Assembly: GCF_950295315.1 (NCBI RefSeq)
Contig: NC_080168.1
Location: 73,884,553-73,948,552, forward strand
Direction of reading: 5' to 3'
DNA length: 64,000 nucleotides
Origin: Erinaceus europaeus
Lineage: Eukaryota > Chordata > Mammalia > Eulipotyphla > Erinaceidae
In this document: positions 36,391-43,645 of the stretch, in pieces
Numbering within the stretch: position 1 is the stretch's first letter
How the letters are laid out: each line of letters starts with the position of its first letter
Program-made: the position numbers and the translations under genes
The notes under the pieces: generated by a model
The model's input: the letters and a program-made list of their open reading frames with translations, nothing else
The model's database searches: none
Told to the model about the DNA's origin: nothing

Positions 36391-39291
36391 GGACTCACAG
36401 AATGTATTTAGTATATATGTTTTAAATATATAGAGACACATTGTATATATACAGTATATATACAAGTGTAAAGATACATTTAATGTCTACAGATACACGC
36501 AGCATATAGATCCATTGTGCTTTGCCTTCAAAATCTCTGTTGCCAGGGGAGACAAAATTAGGGAACCACTGAGAAACTGGAGGTCAACAGGGTAGAGGAT
36601 AGGACTTAGTAAGGCATTGCCCAGAACCCTCAGACCTGAGTCCTAGTGAATAGAGAATGTGGCCTTGGATGAACCTTAAAGTTTCTTAGTCTCACCATGG
36701 CTTCAGATTTTAGATGAGTAACTGAAGACACCTTTGCTAACTCTTCCAAGAGTATAGAGACAGAGAGATACCTGCAGGCCTGTGAAGTCTTCCCCCCCAC
36801 AACAGGTGGGGACCAGGCTTAAACCTGCGTCCTTGCGCACTGTAATGTGTGGACTTAACCAGGTGCACTACTGCCTGGCCCCCTTCATTTTTTAAGGTAG
36901 AGAATTAGAAGGAGAGAATGCATAGCTCATGAAACTTACACCTTGCAGTGACTGGGAACTAGGTCCAGGACAGGTTTGGGCATAGGGAAGTGTGTGGGGT
37001 GGGTGTAGAAAGTGGTGTGCACAGAGGGGCATTACAAATAATAGAGAAATTAGGATTCTCTCTGGAGTGTTTCTACTATCTAGATATCTGACTTTACCAG
37101 CCATTCTGCTAAGTGTCTACATACACTATCGCGTATGATCTTTACAGCGACCTCCCGATAAAGACATTGTTAATATCCTCAGTTTGTGTGGGTGGCTGAT
37201 CACGGCTTTGAAACAAGGTCAAAGCCTGAGCTTTCACTCACTCCACCTTACTACTTATAACGGCAGAGACCTTTTGGATCAGGTGGGCATGAGATGACCT
37301 AGAAGGTCCTTTATTCTCTGGGCTCAAATTGAGATGTGCAATGATCTATATTGCATAGAATGAAAAGAACTTTCTTTTCTTTTTCTTGTTTGTGCTTCTA
37401 AGCCTCTGACTGTGGCGATGGTTTGGGTTAATTATTGGTACTTTAAAAGCTCTCCGCCTTCTGCATAGTATATTGTAAATACAGTGAGAATTTTTAAAAT
37501 AAAAAATTAACCACTGCGAACTGGGCATCATTTGCTTTCCAGTGGGTTGAGCCTGAGTGTCAGGAGAAGAATTCACTAATGAAAGACATTAAAAAGCCTC
37601 ACTGAAGATTTAAGAGGGTTCTATATTTCCTGGTAATTGTTATTTTCCTAGTTCACTTTATCTCCATTTGTGTACCTGCTACAAAATTTTAATTATGTTC
37701 AATTATTCCATGCCTTGTAATTTACATTGTCTTTTATTTGTTCTTGTCCAGTGTATTTCTTTAGACAGTATATATGTGTTCTATCTTTTTTAAGTACACT
37801 AGCAGATTTCTTTGGGTGTGAACTCACCTTGATAGCTGCCCAGAATATCAAGAAATTTCAGTGCCCAAATCACTCCTGACAACCATTTTTTTTTCTCTCC
37901 TTGCAATACAGAGAAAAATGCCACAGCACCCTCTACCAGTAGTGACACTCCCCCATGCAGGTGCTCCCATGTGGTGGATGCAAGGTTTGAACCTGGGTCC
38001 TTGGGCATGGTAATATGCATGATCCATAGGGTGAGCCACCTGCCAGCCCCCAGATGAAAGAGGATCAATTTATTGTATGTCCAAAATAGTCCTGCTTTAT
38101 CCAAGTATTTTGAGATTCTCTTCTTTTCATTCCAGGAACTACAGCATATTGTTAGATCACAGCATATGAGAGCAGAAAAGGGTGAGTTTGGATCTCCGTG
38201 CACATTTGCGATCCCTTAGAGTCACACTCTTTTAGGCTAATTTGGTTTCTCTTGTCTCCAGCAGTGGCCGAAGGCTCCTGGTTAGATATGCCCAGGAGGG
38301 ACAAGCCTGATCTTCAGCCCTTTGCTCACCTTACCATCAACGCCACTGACATCCCAGCTGGTAAGTTCCATCCTGCGAACATAGTGCAAGAGTCATTGAT
38401 CGGTTATTTGGGTATTCAAGCCTATTTTTATACTGTCACTAAGAGAGAAGGCAGAGCCCCCACCCTGGTACATGCAGTGCACTGGGAAGCCCAGGGATGC
38501 AAGCCTCATGCTCTGCCAGCTGAGCTCTTCCTCTCTCTCCCACCCCCCACTCATGTATCCTTAATATCTAGACCAGAAGAAAGATCATCTCCATTTGCTG
38601 ATCCACATCACAGAAATAATACTTTTCAATCATGCCAGAAAGCACATCTGCCCTGGATTCACTCTCAGATCATTAGGTGGGGAGGACAAGCCCATCAGTG
38701 TTCGCCAGAGTGAAGCAAATACATCCTCACTGCTGCCCCCAGAGTTACCTGGCTGCATGCAGATAGTCCTGTACTCACCCATCTCCTACAGAGTGGTCAG
38801 CAGGCACTGCTCACCTAACAAATGAGATAGGCTGGCCTTCTAACAAATGAGATAGGCTGCCCCTTCTCCAGGGGCTCTTTGTGTGCTCTGGATAAAAATT
38901 AACTCTGGAGGCCTGATTATCCTTTGGAAATGAGGAAACCTAGAGCTCTCTAAACCCGTATCTTACTTTAACGCACCCAGTAATCCATCCTGCAATCCCC
39001 ACACGTCATTCCACTTTAGAATGGCTGAGCAGAAAGAACATTATAATATGAAGAGAAACAGTTGAACATTATCTTTCATGCTGTGCATTTATTCTCTCTC
39101 ACCCTTAACTACAGCCCTGTAAGGTAGTAATTATTATTCCTGTTTTGCAGACTGGGAAACCAAGGTCCACACTGTTTAAATTATGTGCTTGAGTGGTCTA
39201 GGAGGTGGTGCAGTAGCTACGGCACTAGACTCTCAAGCATGAGGTCCTGAGTTCAATCCCTGACAGCACATGTACCAGAATGATGTCTGGT

Positions 39292-39336
<45 letters not shown>

Positions 39337-42300
39337 TCTCATTAATAAATAAAATCTTTATAAAGAAAGTTATGTGCTTGAGAATGGCAGAATTAGAAGT
39401 TGACACCCACTTTAAAGGTCCATGCTTTTTACATATAGGCTGTCAGAGAACTGCCTTGTAGGCAGCTAGTTCTGTCCAAGTGAAATGAATTCAGAAGTCT
39501 TTTGGGGGTAGTGAGATAGCATCATGGCTATCCAAAAAGACTTCCATGCCTGAGATTTCCCAGTCGCAGGTTCTAGCCAGAGCTGAGTAGTGCTCTGGGA
39601 AATGTAAATTCAGAGCTCTTTTTCCATAAGAGGTAGATAGTGTATTCTCATCTGGTTGCCAGCATTTGAGGCCCCACTATCCATACTGTCTACTGGCTTG
39701 TGCAGATGGTCACATTGTTGGATACCTGCCTGTGTCAGCTCCTTAGTGGAGATACTGGGACTACCGCACTGGGCAGCTGTGAAGACATAATGAGGCTGTG
39801 TACCGATGCACTCTGTGAAGCTGGCAGAGGGTAACAGCTAAGATAAGTGGTTATTACTGGCTAAGTAAATATGTATGTTCCACTTATCTCTAAAATGATC
39901 TAAGGCAAATTTTTCTTAGTTAAAATAAATTCGTTTTAGTGCAAGGGGATAGCGTAATGGTTATGCAAAGAGACTCTCATGCCTGAGGCTCTGAATTCCC
40001 GGGTTTAGTCCCCTATATCCCCACCTGCAGGGGTCTATCTTCTCCTCCTTTCTTGACTTCTCTCCATCCTATCCAACAACAAGGACAACAAATGGGAAAA
40101 AATGGCCTCCAGGAGCAGTGGCTTCAGAGTACAGGCACTGAGCCCCAGTGCTAACCTAGAATACAGGCACTGAGCCCCAGTGCTAACCTAGGAGGCATGG
40201 GGTCACGAATTTGATCCCTTGCATTGCCTGTGCCAGAGTGATACTTTGTTTCTCTGTCATTAGTCAATAACTCCTTAAGACAACAGATTTCTTCTTCCTT
40301 TTCCCCTTTTGTTGCTTTTATTATTGTAGATGTGGATAAGACAGAGAAGGGGAGAGACAGACATCTGCAGACCTGCTTCACTGCTTGTGAAGGTGGGGAG
40401 CCGGGATCCTTACTAAACTGGTCCTTACACCATGTGTGCTTAACCCGCTGCGCTACTGCCCGGTCCCAACAGATTTCTTCTGATTAAAGACATAGAAACT
40501 TTGTTTAAAAAAAAGATTAGCTTCAATTACCTACCCCCTCCCAGAGACTGGTTTCATAAACAAATATTCTCCCTGAGAATGCATGTGTACCTTATGCTGG
40601 AGCTGCCATTGCCTGAGTGGTAATCTGTTTTACATGTTAACAGAGGCAATCAAATTAATATTGGTGTCAGCTGTGGATGTACTCAGCATTTACCTTTTCA
40701 GTTCTTTTTAAGTGGCAGATGATAAATATTGCGTTAGACTGTGTGCCCAAACATGCTGTAACAGAGCGCTCTCTTCAGGCACCACGTCATTGCCAAAAAC
40801 CACAACACAGTTCTTGGTTATAATCTGATAGCCACTGGGTGTCGGGTGGTAGGTAGCACAGCGGGTTAAGTGCACATGGCACAAGGACTGGCGCATAAGG
40901 ATCCCGGTTGGAGCCCCCGGCTCCCCACCTGCAGGGGAGTCACTTCACTGGCGGTCTTCACTGAAGCAGGTCTGCAAATGTCTATCTTTCTCTCCCCCTC
41001 TGTCTTCCCCTCCTCTCTCCATTTCTCTCTGTCCTATCCAACAGTGAATGACAACAGTAATAACCACAACAAGGCTGCAACAAAAGGGGGAAAAAATGGC
41101 CTCCAGGAGCAGTGGATTCATGGTGCAGACACTGAGCCCCAGCAATAACCCTGGAGGCAAATAATAATAATAACAATAATCTGATAGCCACTGAGTTTGA
41201 GATTCAGTGAAATTAATTGCTCCATCTTGTTACCATGTATAAAGATCCAAGTTCAAGCCCCCAGTTCCTGCCTGCAGAGGGGACGCTTCAGGAGTGGTTA
41301 AACTGTGCTCTAGGTCTCCTTCTCTCCTGATTTCTTTGTTAAAGAATTAAAGAAAAAAAATGGCCACCTGAAGTAATGGATGTGCTGTGCACGTAACCAA
41401 GCCCTGGTGGCAATAAAATACGGAGTCTCAAGACTGGCCCTCACCACAGTGAAGGAAGCTTTGGTACTGTGGTCTCTCTGTCTTATCAGGAAGGAAAGGA
41501 AAAGGGGCTTAGGAATCCATCGATCTCCCCATTTGGGCCAGTATCACATAATTAAGACGAAGAGGCCTTCATTTTGAATATTCATTTGGGGACTGTGCTT
41601 GTACCTACCCCTAAGTTATCAGAAGGTGTCTCATATTGACTGTTGGCTCATGCATCTTCAGAGTTTCTAGAGTAAAATGCATTGGGAAGGGGTCTGGGTG
41701 GTGGCACATCAGGAAGTAACTTAGAGAGACCAGAGAGCATGACCTCCTTTAGAAGGAGGAGTGCTGGGGCTAAAATGGAAAGAGAGATCTCTTCTCCCAC
41801 AGCTCTGAGGATGAAACCTGGGTTTGTCACAAAGTTTTCAGTCAAATTTCAGTGCACAATCCCACCTTTGCTCCCACTATTTTCTACTCAGCAGCAACTC
41901 AACAAAGGCATTCTTGGTGCCTCTGGAAGGAATCTCTCTTTTTGGGTAACTATGGGGATTACTGGCTCCTGTCCCCCATGTGCACACACAATGCTGTATC
42001 CATTTGGGTACTTAACATCCCTCTCCCCACTTAGAACATAAATTCTCCTGTTGGAGCACTGTCTTGTTTTCACTCAGCCTCACAGAATTGTAGCAATATC
42101 CTCCTCACTGAAGGGGTAGATTTCCAATCACATGCTTCTCCTCCCCCTCAGGGTCCCACAAAGTGAGCCTGTCCTCTTGGTACCATGATCGAGGCTGGGC
42201 CAAGATCTCCAACATGACGTTCAGCAATGGAAAGCTCACAGTCAACCAAGATGGCTTTTATTACCTCTATGCCAACATCTGCTTCCGGCATCATGAAACT

Positions 42301-42573
42301 TCGGGAGACCTACCAACTGAGTACCTTCAGCTGATGGTGTATGTCACTAAAACCAGCATCAAAATCCCGAGCTCACATACCCTTATGAAAGGAGGAAGCA
42401 CCAAATACTGGTCAGGTAATTCAGAATTCCATTTTTACTCCATCAATGTTGGAGGATTTTTCAAGCTGCGGTCTGGTGAGGAAATCAGCATCGAGGTCTC
42501 CAACCCATCACTACTTGACCCTGATCAAGATGCAACCTACTTTGGGGCTTTCAAAGTTCGTGATATAGACTGA
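11187..42573 (+). CDS. TNFSF11: TNFSF11 (RANKL), spliced CDS of 5 exons, 308 aa
   Basis: The CDS joins 11187-11378, 17807-17974, 38136-38181, 38262-38360 and 42152-42573. The product is receptor activator of NF-kB ligand, a type II membrane TNF-family cytokine. It is known to bind RANK on osteoclast precursors, to be neutralised by osteoprotegerin, and to drive osteoclast formation, lymph-node development and mammary development. Seen here: a proline-rich cytoplasmic tail (residues 1-39), a transmembrane helix (about 42-61), a stalk (about 65-150), and a TNF-homology domain (about 153-308) ending [11 protein letters not shown]-glycosylation sequons are NAT (162) and NMT. All introns are GT-AG with consistent phase and there is no internal stop. 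Human RANKL is 317 aa; the nine-residue difference lies wholly in the cytoplasmic tail. The start ATG has G at -3 and no upstream ATG between the TATA box and itself. The gene stands alone in the window. Confidence 0.98.
12170..12320 (-). mobile_element. Old SINE fragment, type C, reverse
   Basis: Contains accagagcaatgctcagca, then ggttctggggattaa and a diverged head complement, preceded by (ATT)n. Confidence 0.5.
12580..12720 (+). repeat. L2-like fragment
   Basis: tgtattgagcacctgtgttgcacatggtaggtac resembles the L2 'attgagcacctactatgtgccaggcac' segment, strongly diverged. Confidence 0.35.
13485..13660 (-). mobile_element. Old tRNA-SINE fragment, reverse
   Basis: It has ttctggggatcaaaccaggaacc with an A-rich (T/TTTA) start and a G-rich insertion (13530-13570). 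It is strongly diverged. Confidence 0.35.
16296..16452 (+). repeat. (CTCCCT)n pyrimidine tract in intron 1
   Basis: About 157 bp of almost pure C/T with CTCTCC and CTCCCT units, then CCCCTCC units. Serine/proline/leucine-rich open frames here are repeat shadows. Confidence 0.95.
16665..16958 (-). mobile_element. SINE, type B, reverse
   Basis: Complement of the spacer (ccttttgttgcccttgttg), (GTT)n, GA-rich middle and head. The 3' 'cctggagg' module is absent. Confidence 0.8.
17807..17974 (+). CDS. TNFSF11: TNFSF11 exon 2 (residues 65-120)
   Basis: This exon encodes the first part of the extracellular stalk, from [13 protein letters not shown] to [13 protein letters not shown]. The acceptor is cttcag|ATG and the donor is AAG|gtgagt; both ends are phase 0. 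The exon begins exactly with an in-frame ATG. That codon matches the known start of the human isoform lacking the cytoplasmic and membrane segments (Met74 in human numbering). Confidence 0.97.
18174..18236 (+). repeat. (TTTC)n microsatellite
   Basis: About 14 units, with two early interruptions. Confidence 0.9.
19303..19341. repeat. (AT)n microsatellite
   Basis: About 19 AT units followed by a T-run. Confidence 0.95.
19345..19490 (-). mobile_element. SINE, type E, reverse
   Basis: Contains cagcaccaaagcttccttcagtg, then gaggctggaacctgggttgca and atggcaaagcagtgcacca, a tRNA-like head in reverse. Confidence 0.55.
19520..19662 (-). mobile_element. SINE, type C, reverse
   Basis: Contains agcactgctcagctctggctta, then gctggggactgaacctggg and the complement of the head ending in gctgtctccccatc. 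Confidence 0.7.
20518..20658 (+). mobile_element. SINE, type C
   Basis: Head ggggagatagcataatggtta, B box near 20582, caccaaggtaagccag and aataaataaataaata tail. Confidence 0.8.
20945..21072 (-). mobile_element. SINE, type D, reverse, diverged
   Basis: tttatatatttattcatgag start, then gccggggattgaactcc and a head complement ending in atgccacctccc. Confidence 0.5.
21725..21835 (+). repeat. L2-like fragment
   Basis: tattaagtgctcatattgtgctaggcacttgg follows the L2 'attgagcgcctactatgtgccaggcactg' pattern. Confidence 0.45.
22172..22194 (+). repeat. Poly(T), 23 bases
   Basis: An uninterrupted T run, followed by gtggctggagtttcttggct. No intact element is recognised beside it. Confidence 0.85.
22745..23000 (-). 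mobile_element. SINE, type B, reverse
   Basis: Complement of the 3' module (gggccttggtgcc... cagctcctggcagccat), GA-rich middle and head (gtgccactgcccagtccc). Confidence 0.75.
23020..23245 (-). mobile_element. SINE, type B, reverse, 5'-truncated
   Basis: A fresh 3' module (tctagggttattgctggggct) and GA-rich middle, ending at the caggtggggaacc region without a tRNA-like head. Confidence 0.7.
23615..23780 (-). mobile_element. SINE, type E, reverse
   Basis: gaccacagtgctaaaggttcc, then gaggctgggctcgaacctgg and aaagtaatgcactaaccaactg. Confidence 0.65.
23815..24014 (-). mobile_element. SINE, type A, reverse
   Basis: tttatttatttcattaggtag, GA-rich middle, gcttgaacccagctcctt and a head complement ending in ctactgcctggcc. 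Confidence 0.85.
24780..24930 (-). mobile_element. SINE, type E, reverse
   Basis: ttttagatagagtcagagagg, accaaagctttcttcagtgtgg and atggcaaagcagcgtactacc. Confidence 0.65.
24937..24985 (+). repeat. (TG)n microsatellite
   Basis: About 24 TG units. Confidence 0.95.
25093..25312 (+). mobile_element. SINE, type A
   Basis: Head ggggccagatggtggcacacc, B box, CT-rich middle, tattcaataataaat and a long A/T tail. Confidence 0.85.
26255..26387 (+). mobile_element. L1-type 3' module fragment
   Basis: ccatgtccagcagagaagtaattacagaag and the following ccactttctgcacccc match 56790-56870 and, less closely, 57410-57480. Confidence 0.55.
26388..26850 (+). mobile_element. SINE, type B, carrying a foreign insert
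   Basis: The head (ggtagcatagctggttgagcg), middle and first part of the 3' module are typical up to 26689. About 130 bp of unrelated sequence follow, and then the module ends normally (ctgagccccagcaataaccg). Confidence 0.8.
26690..26820 (-). other. Insert in a SINE with an open C-terminal-like frame
   Basis: Read on the minus strand, the insert encodes an open stretch ending in [14 protein letters not shown] and a TAG (26721-26723), followed by (AAG)n. It looks like the 3' end of some mRNA joined into a SINE. I do not recognise the protein. Confidence 0.4.
27738..28058 (+). mobile_element. SINE, type B-like, rearranged
   Basis: tRNA-like middle (aagcacacacattaccatgtgcaagg), (GT)n, a CT-rich part, then caggtaccaagccttggtgat and poly(A). 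Confidence 0.6.
27838..27877 (+). repeat. (GT)n microsatellite in a SINE
   Basis: About 20 GT units where the CT-rich middle is usually found. Confidence 0.95.
28786..28805 (+). repeat. Poly(G), 20 bases
   Basis: Uninterrupted G run in a G-rich neighbourhood (28741-28805). Confidence 0.9.
29300..29465 (-). mobile_element. SINE, type E/A, reverse
   Basis: caccacagcactcctccc, gctggggcttgaacccagg and the complement of a head. Confidence 0.5.
29570..29745 (-). mobile_element. SINE, type A, reverse
   Basis: Short GA-rich middle, cttgtgaagcttcttccctg, cttgaacccaggtcctt and gagccactacccggtccc. Confidence 0.7.
29985..30168 (-). mobile_element. SINE, type A, reverse, diverged
   Basis: gagagaaattgagaggaaag, cacctgcagccatttca and gtgtgccatcacccaggcc. 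Confidence 0.6.
30330..30740 (+). repeat. Possible ancient mammalian interspersed repeat
   Basis: aggtaaggagtgtggactttgtaatgggatc resembles an old mammalian repeat (remembered pattern ggactttattctgaaggcaatggg). Family unknown. The open frames at 30307-30592 belong to it and are not genes. Confidence 0.3.
31174..31300 (+). repeat. 127-bp direct duplication, copy 1
   Basis: Aligned without gaps to 32748-32874, with roughly ten differences. It runs from gtcctattttaaagggt to gtggattttctggtagg. Confidence 0.9.
31329..31361 (+). repeat. (GT)n microsatellite
   Basis: About 16 GT units. Confidence 0.95.
31362..31808 (-). mobile_element. SINE, type B, reverse, preceded by a partial second 3' module
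   Basis: A fragment of the 3' module (31362-31435) is followed by a complete reverse copy (31465-31808: ttgctggggctcagtgcc... ctgtgctactgcgcaaccc). Confidence 0.75.
31812..31978 (-). mobile_element. SINE, type A, reverse
   Basis: tttgataggactgaaagaaactgag, gcttcactgcttgtgaagcc and a head complement ending in gccaccagccagctcc. Confidence 0.75.
32666..32680 (+). promoter_or_regulatory. CTCF-like motif
   Basis: CCACTAGGTGGCAGT matches the CTCF core CCASYAGRKGGCR without mismatch. It lies in intron 2 in non-SINE sequence. Occupancy is unknown. Confidence 0.55.
32748..32874 (+). repeat. 127-bp direct duplication, copy 2
   Basis: Paralogue of 31174-31300, 1574 bp downstream, 68 bp after the CTCF-like motif. 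Confidence 0.9.
33860..34140 (-). mobile_element. Possible old LTR remnant, reverse
   Basis: The stretch gacaggagacagataaacaag, then agatttatttaatctaagc, then tgacacaggag resembles reversed LTR ends of old mammalian retroelements. It is judged from memory and is weak. Confidence 0.25.
34485..34742 (-). mobile_element. SINE, type B, reverse
   Basis: cccccagggttatcgctgggg, (GTT)n, GA-rich middle and a head complement ending in gcgctaccgcccgcccc. Confidence 0.85.
35285..35400 (-). mobile_element. SINE fragment, type D, reverse
   Basis: gggattgaacttgggacttca, tgcatgagtgtccaaagc and ttatccactgccatttcctgg. Confidence 0.55.
35981..36046 (+). repeat. (CA)n microsatellite
   Basis: About 32 CA units with one CATA interruption. 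Confidence 0.95.
36327..36384 (+). repeat. (CA)n microsatellite followed by (AT)n
   Basis: About 28 CA units; TATA-rich repeats follow to 36475. Confidence 0.95.
36590..36730 (+). repeat. MIR-like fragment
   Basis: cagacctgagtcctagtgaa, then gtggccttggatgaacctta and tctcaccatggcttcag follow the MIR order. Diverged. Confidence 0.4.
36745..36885 (-). mobile_element. SINE, type A, reverse
   Basis: gagatacctgcaggcctgtg, ggcttaaacctgcgtcctt and gtgcactactgcctggccc. Confidence 0.75.
37105..37262 (+). repeat. MIR-like element
   Basis: atgatctttacagcgacctcc, cgataaagacattgttaatatcc and caaggtcaaagcctgag match the MIR core order. Confidence 0.5.
37885..38052 (-). mobile_element. SINE, type E/A, reverse
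   Basis: gccacagcaccctctaccagt, aaggtttgaacctgggtcc and gtgagccacctgccagcccc. It ends about 85 bp before exon 3. Confidence 0.65.
38136..38181 (+). CDS. TNFSF11: TNFSF11 exon 3 (residues 121-135 plus one base)
   Basis: This 46-nt micro-exon encodes [15 protein letters not shown], the part of the stalk where the human ectodomain is reported to be shed (around the QH|IR position). It is too short to appear as an open frame of its own. The acceptor is ttccag|GAA and the donor is AAGG|gtgagt, ending in phase 1. Compared with human from memory, Gly is replaced by Arg (residue 127) and Ile by Met (131) around the shedding position. Confidence 0.95.
38182..38261 (+). other. TNFSF11: Intron 3 of TNFSF11 (80 bp)
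   Basis: This very short phase 1 intron has donor gtgagt, a good branch-site candidate (ggctaat near 38237) and the pyrimidine tract before the tandem CAGCAG acceptor. Its length is not a multiple of three, so retention would shift the frame. Confidence 0.9.
38262..38360 (+). CDS. TNFSF11: TNFSF11 exon 4 (residues 136-168, split codons at both ends)
   Basis: This exon encodes [15 protein letters not shown] followed by [18 protein letters not shown], which takes in the end of the stalk and the first beta strand of the TNF-homology domain. It contains the NAT glycosylation sequon. The acceptor is a CAGCAG tandem; using the first AG keeps the same length as human. The donor is CTG|gtaagt. Both ends are phase 1. 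The NH2-terminal half is the least conserved part of the ectodomain. Confidence 0.95.
38815..38859 (+). repeat. 25-bp tandem duplication
   Basis: ctaacaaatgagataggctg occurs twice, 25 bp apart. Confidence 0.95.
39194..39369 (+). mobile_element. SINE, type D, with 13-bp target-site duplication
   Basis: Head tctaggaggtggtgcagtag, B box near 39248, cacatgtaccagaatgatgtc, (CT)n and aataaataaaatc tail. Bounded by TTATGTGCTTGAG at 39181-39193 and 39370-39382. Confidence 0.92.
39294..39329 (+). repeat. (CT)n in a SINE
   Basis: About 18 CT units. Confidence 0.9.
39505..39605 (+). mobile_element. SINE, type C, diverged
   Basis: ggggtagtgagatagcatcatgg, atgcctgagatttcc and cagagctgagtagtgctctgg. Confidence 0.6.
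39942..40200 (+). mobile_element. Composite SINE: type C head, type B tail
   Basis: gatagcgtaatggttatgcaa (C head) to 40012 is joined to cccacctgcaggggtctatc and the B 3' module. A 32-bp unit containing acaggcactgagccccagtg is duplicated at 40131 and 40163. Confidence 0.7.
40300..40468 (-). mobile_element. SINE, type B, reverse, partial
   Basis: ccccttttgttgcttttatt, agacagacatctgcagacctg and taacccgctgcgctactgcc. Confidence 0.75.
40838..41175 (+). mobile_element. SINE, type B, full length, with 18-bp target-site duplication
   Basis: Head gtgtcgggtggtaggtagc, CT-rich middle, (CAA)-rich spacer and 3' module ending caataaccctggaggcaaat. Bounded by ATAATCTGATAGCCACTG at 40820-40837 and 41176-41193. 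Confidence 0.95.
41215..41368 (+). mobile_element. SINE, type A, diverged, 5'-truncated
   Basis: agatccaagttcaagccccc, ctgcagaggggacgcttc and an A-rich tail. Confidence 0.55.
42152..42573 (+). CDS. TNFSF11: TNFSF11 exon 5, coding part (residues 169-308 and stop)
   Basis: This exon encodes nearly all of the receptor-binding TNF-homology domain, from [19 protein letters not shown] to the C-terminus FKVRDID. The acceptor is ctccccctcag|GGT and the stop is TGA. Visible landmarks are the NMT glycosylation sequon, the conserved core [17 protein letters not shown], and the hydrophobic strands [10 protein letters not shown] and [13 protein letters not shown]. Differences from human are few (for example KLTVNQD and DLPTEYL). 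The exon then runs on into the 3'UTR. Confidence 0.98.
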
Positions 42574-43640
42574 ACCCCTTCTTGTTGGTGTTATCAATCC
42601 TACATTTCCCAGGATTCAAGGAGAAACATTTTTAAATAAGAAAGATGTACATAGGTGTGTGAGACTACTCAGAGGCCTGACCTACAGTGGTGTAAGAAGA
42701 CGCGTTCCTGCTTCAGACTCTGTGGAGAACGTGTACTTTTACAGCCTATGGGAAACGTTGGACGCAAGCTGTTACAGTCTAAAGGCTTTCTTACACAATG
42801 GTTTTGAAATATTGTAATGAATTCCTAGAATTAAACCAGACTGGAGCAACTCTGGTTGTCCTTAAGGAAAACTGCATTGAAGCTATGGAAGAGGTTACTC
42901 ATCTGAATCCTGCCCCTGGCCACATGGGCCATTAAGCAGCTGGATGATGGGTGTCTGAGGAAGGGATGGGTTAAGTTCTTTTGAATTGTTACATCATGCT
43001 GGAACCTGCAAATAGATACTTTTTTCTAATGAGGAGGATAAAATATATGTATTTTTATATAATATCTAAAGTTATATTTCAGATGTAATGTTTTTGTGCA
43101 AAGTATTGTAAATTATATTTGTGCTATAGTATTTGATTCAAAATATTTAAAAAGTGTCTTGCTGTAGACATATTTAATGTTTTAAAATGTACAGACATAT
43201 TTAACTGGTGCACTTTGTAAATCCCCTGGGGAAAAACTTGCAGCTAAGGGGAAAATATTGTTTGCTAATATCAACTGTATTCTATTTCTCCACTCTTTTT
43301 AACTTAATACATTTTTCAAACATGTCAAGTCTATGGAAAAAAAATTGAAATGGATATCTTGAATAATAAGCAGGATGTTGGCCACCAGGTGCCTTTCAAA
43401 TTTAGAAGCTAATTGACTTTAGAAAGCTGACATTGCCAAAAGGGATACATAATGATCTACTGGAATCTGTCAGGAGTATTTATATAATTATTGAACAGGT
43501 GTCTTTTTCTACAAGTGCTGCAAATTATAAAATTTTTTAATGGATAAGTTATCAGTTACTTATCAGCAAAACCAAATTTAAATCACATTTTTAACCTAGT
43601 GGAAGTTATTTTATTGTACAATAAAAGCATTGCCTTTGAA
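42574..43640 (+). other. TNFSF11: TNFSF11 3'UTR
   Basis: About 1.07 kb of SINE-free, AT-rich sequence follows the stop and ends after AATAAA at 43620. Several ATTTA pentamers occur between 43140 and 43500, as expected of an unstable cytokine mRNA. A Pumilio-type octamer TGTACATA is at 42646-42653. The length agrees with the human 3'UTR as I remember it. Confidence 0.8.
43620..43625 (+). terminator. TNFSF11: TNFSF11 polyadenylation signal AATAAA
   Basis: AATAAAAGCATTG follows the long AU-rich 3'UTR. A T-rich stretch (TGTTTTTTGG) lies about 18 nt downstream and would serve as the downstream element. Cleavage is expected at about 43638-43645. Confidence 0.75.
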
Positions 43641-43645
43641 TGTTT

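Larger units (their letters stand above)
17975..38135 (+). other. TNFSF11: Intron 2 of TNFSF11
   Basis: This 20.2 kb phase 0 intron makes up most of the gene. It holds more than twenty SINE copies on both strands, several microsatellites, an L1-type module (26255-26390), an old LTR-like stretch, a 127-bp direct duplication and a strong CTCF-like motif. Regions not listed separately, such as 19700-20500 and 28400-29250, show nothing I can name. Confidence 0.85.
39080..39450 (+). repeat. MIR element split by a SINE
   Basis: agccctgtaaggtagtaattattattcc and gactgggaaaccaaggtcc lie on one side, and agaatggcagaattagaagttgacacc on the other, in MIR order. Confidence 0.6.
38361..42151 (+). other. 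TNFSF11: Intron 4 of TNFSF11
   Basis: This 3.8 kb phase 1 intron has donor gtaagt and acceptor ctccccctcag. It carries a MIR split by a SINE (39080-39450), a chimeric SINE (39942-40200), further B-type SINEs, and about 650 bp of apparently unique DNA before exon 5. Confidence 0.85.

Noticed and set aside
38198..38713. 171-codon open frame over exon 4
   Set aside because: It contains the real RANKL exon 4, but continues past the gtaagt donor into intron 4 with unrelated sequence.
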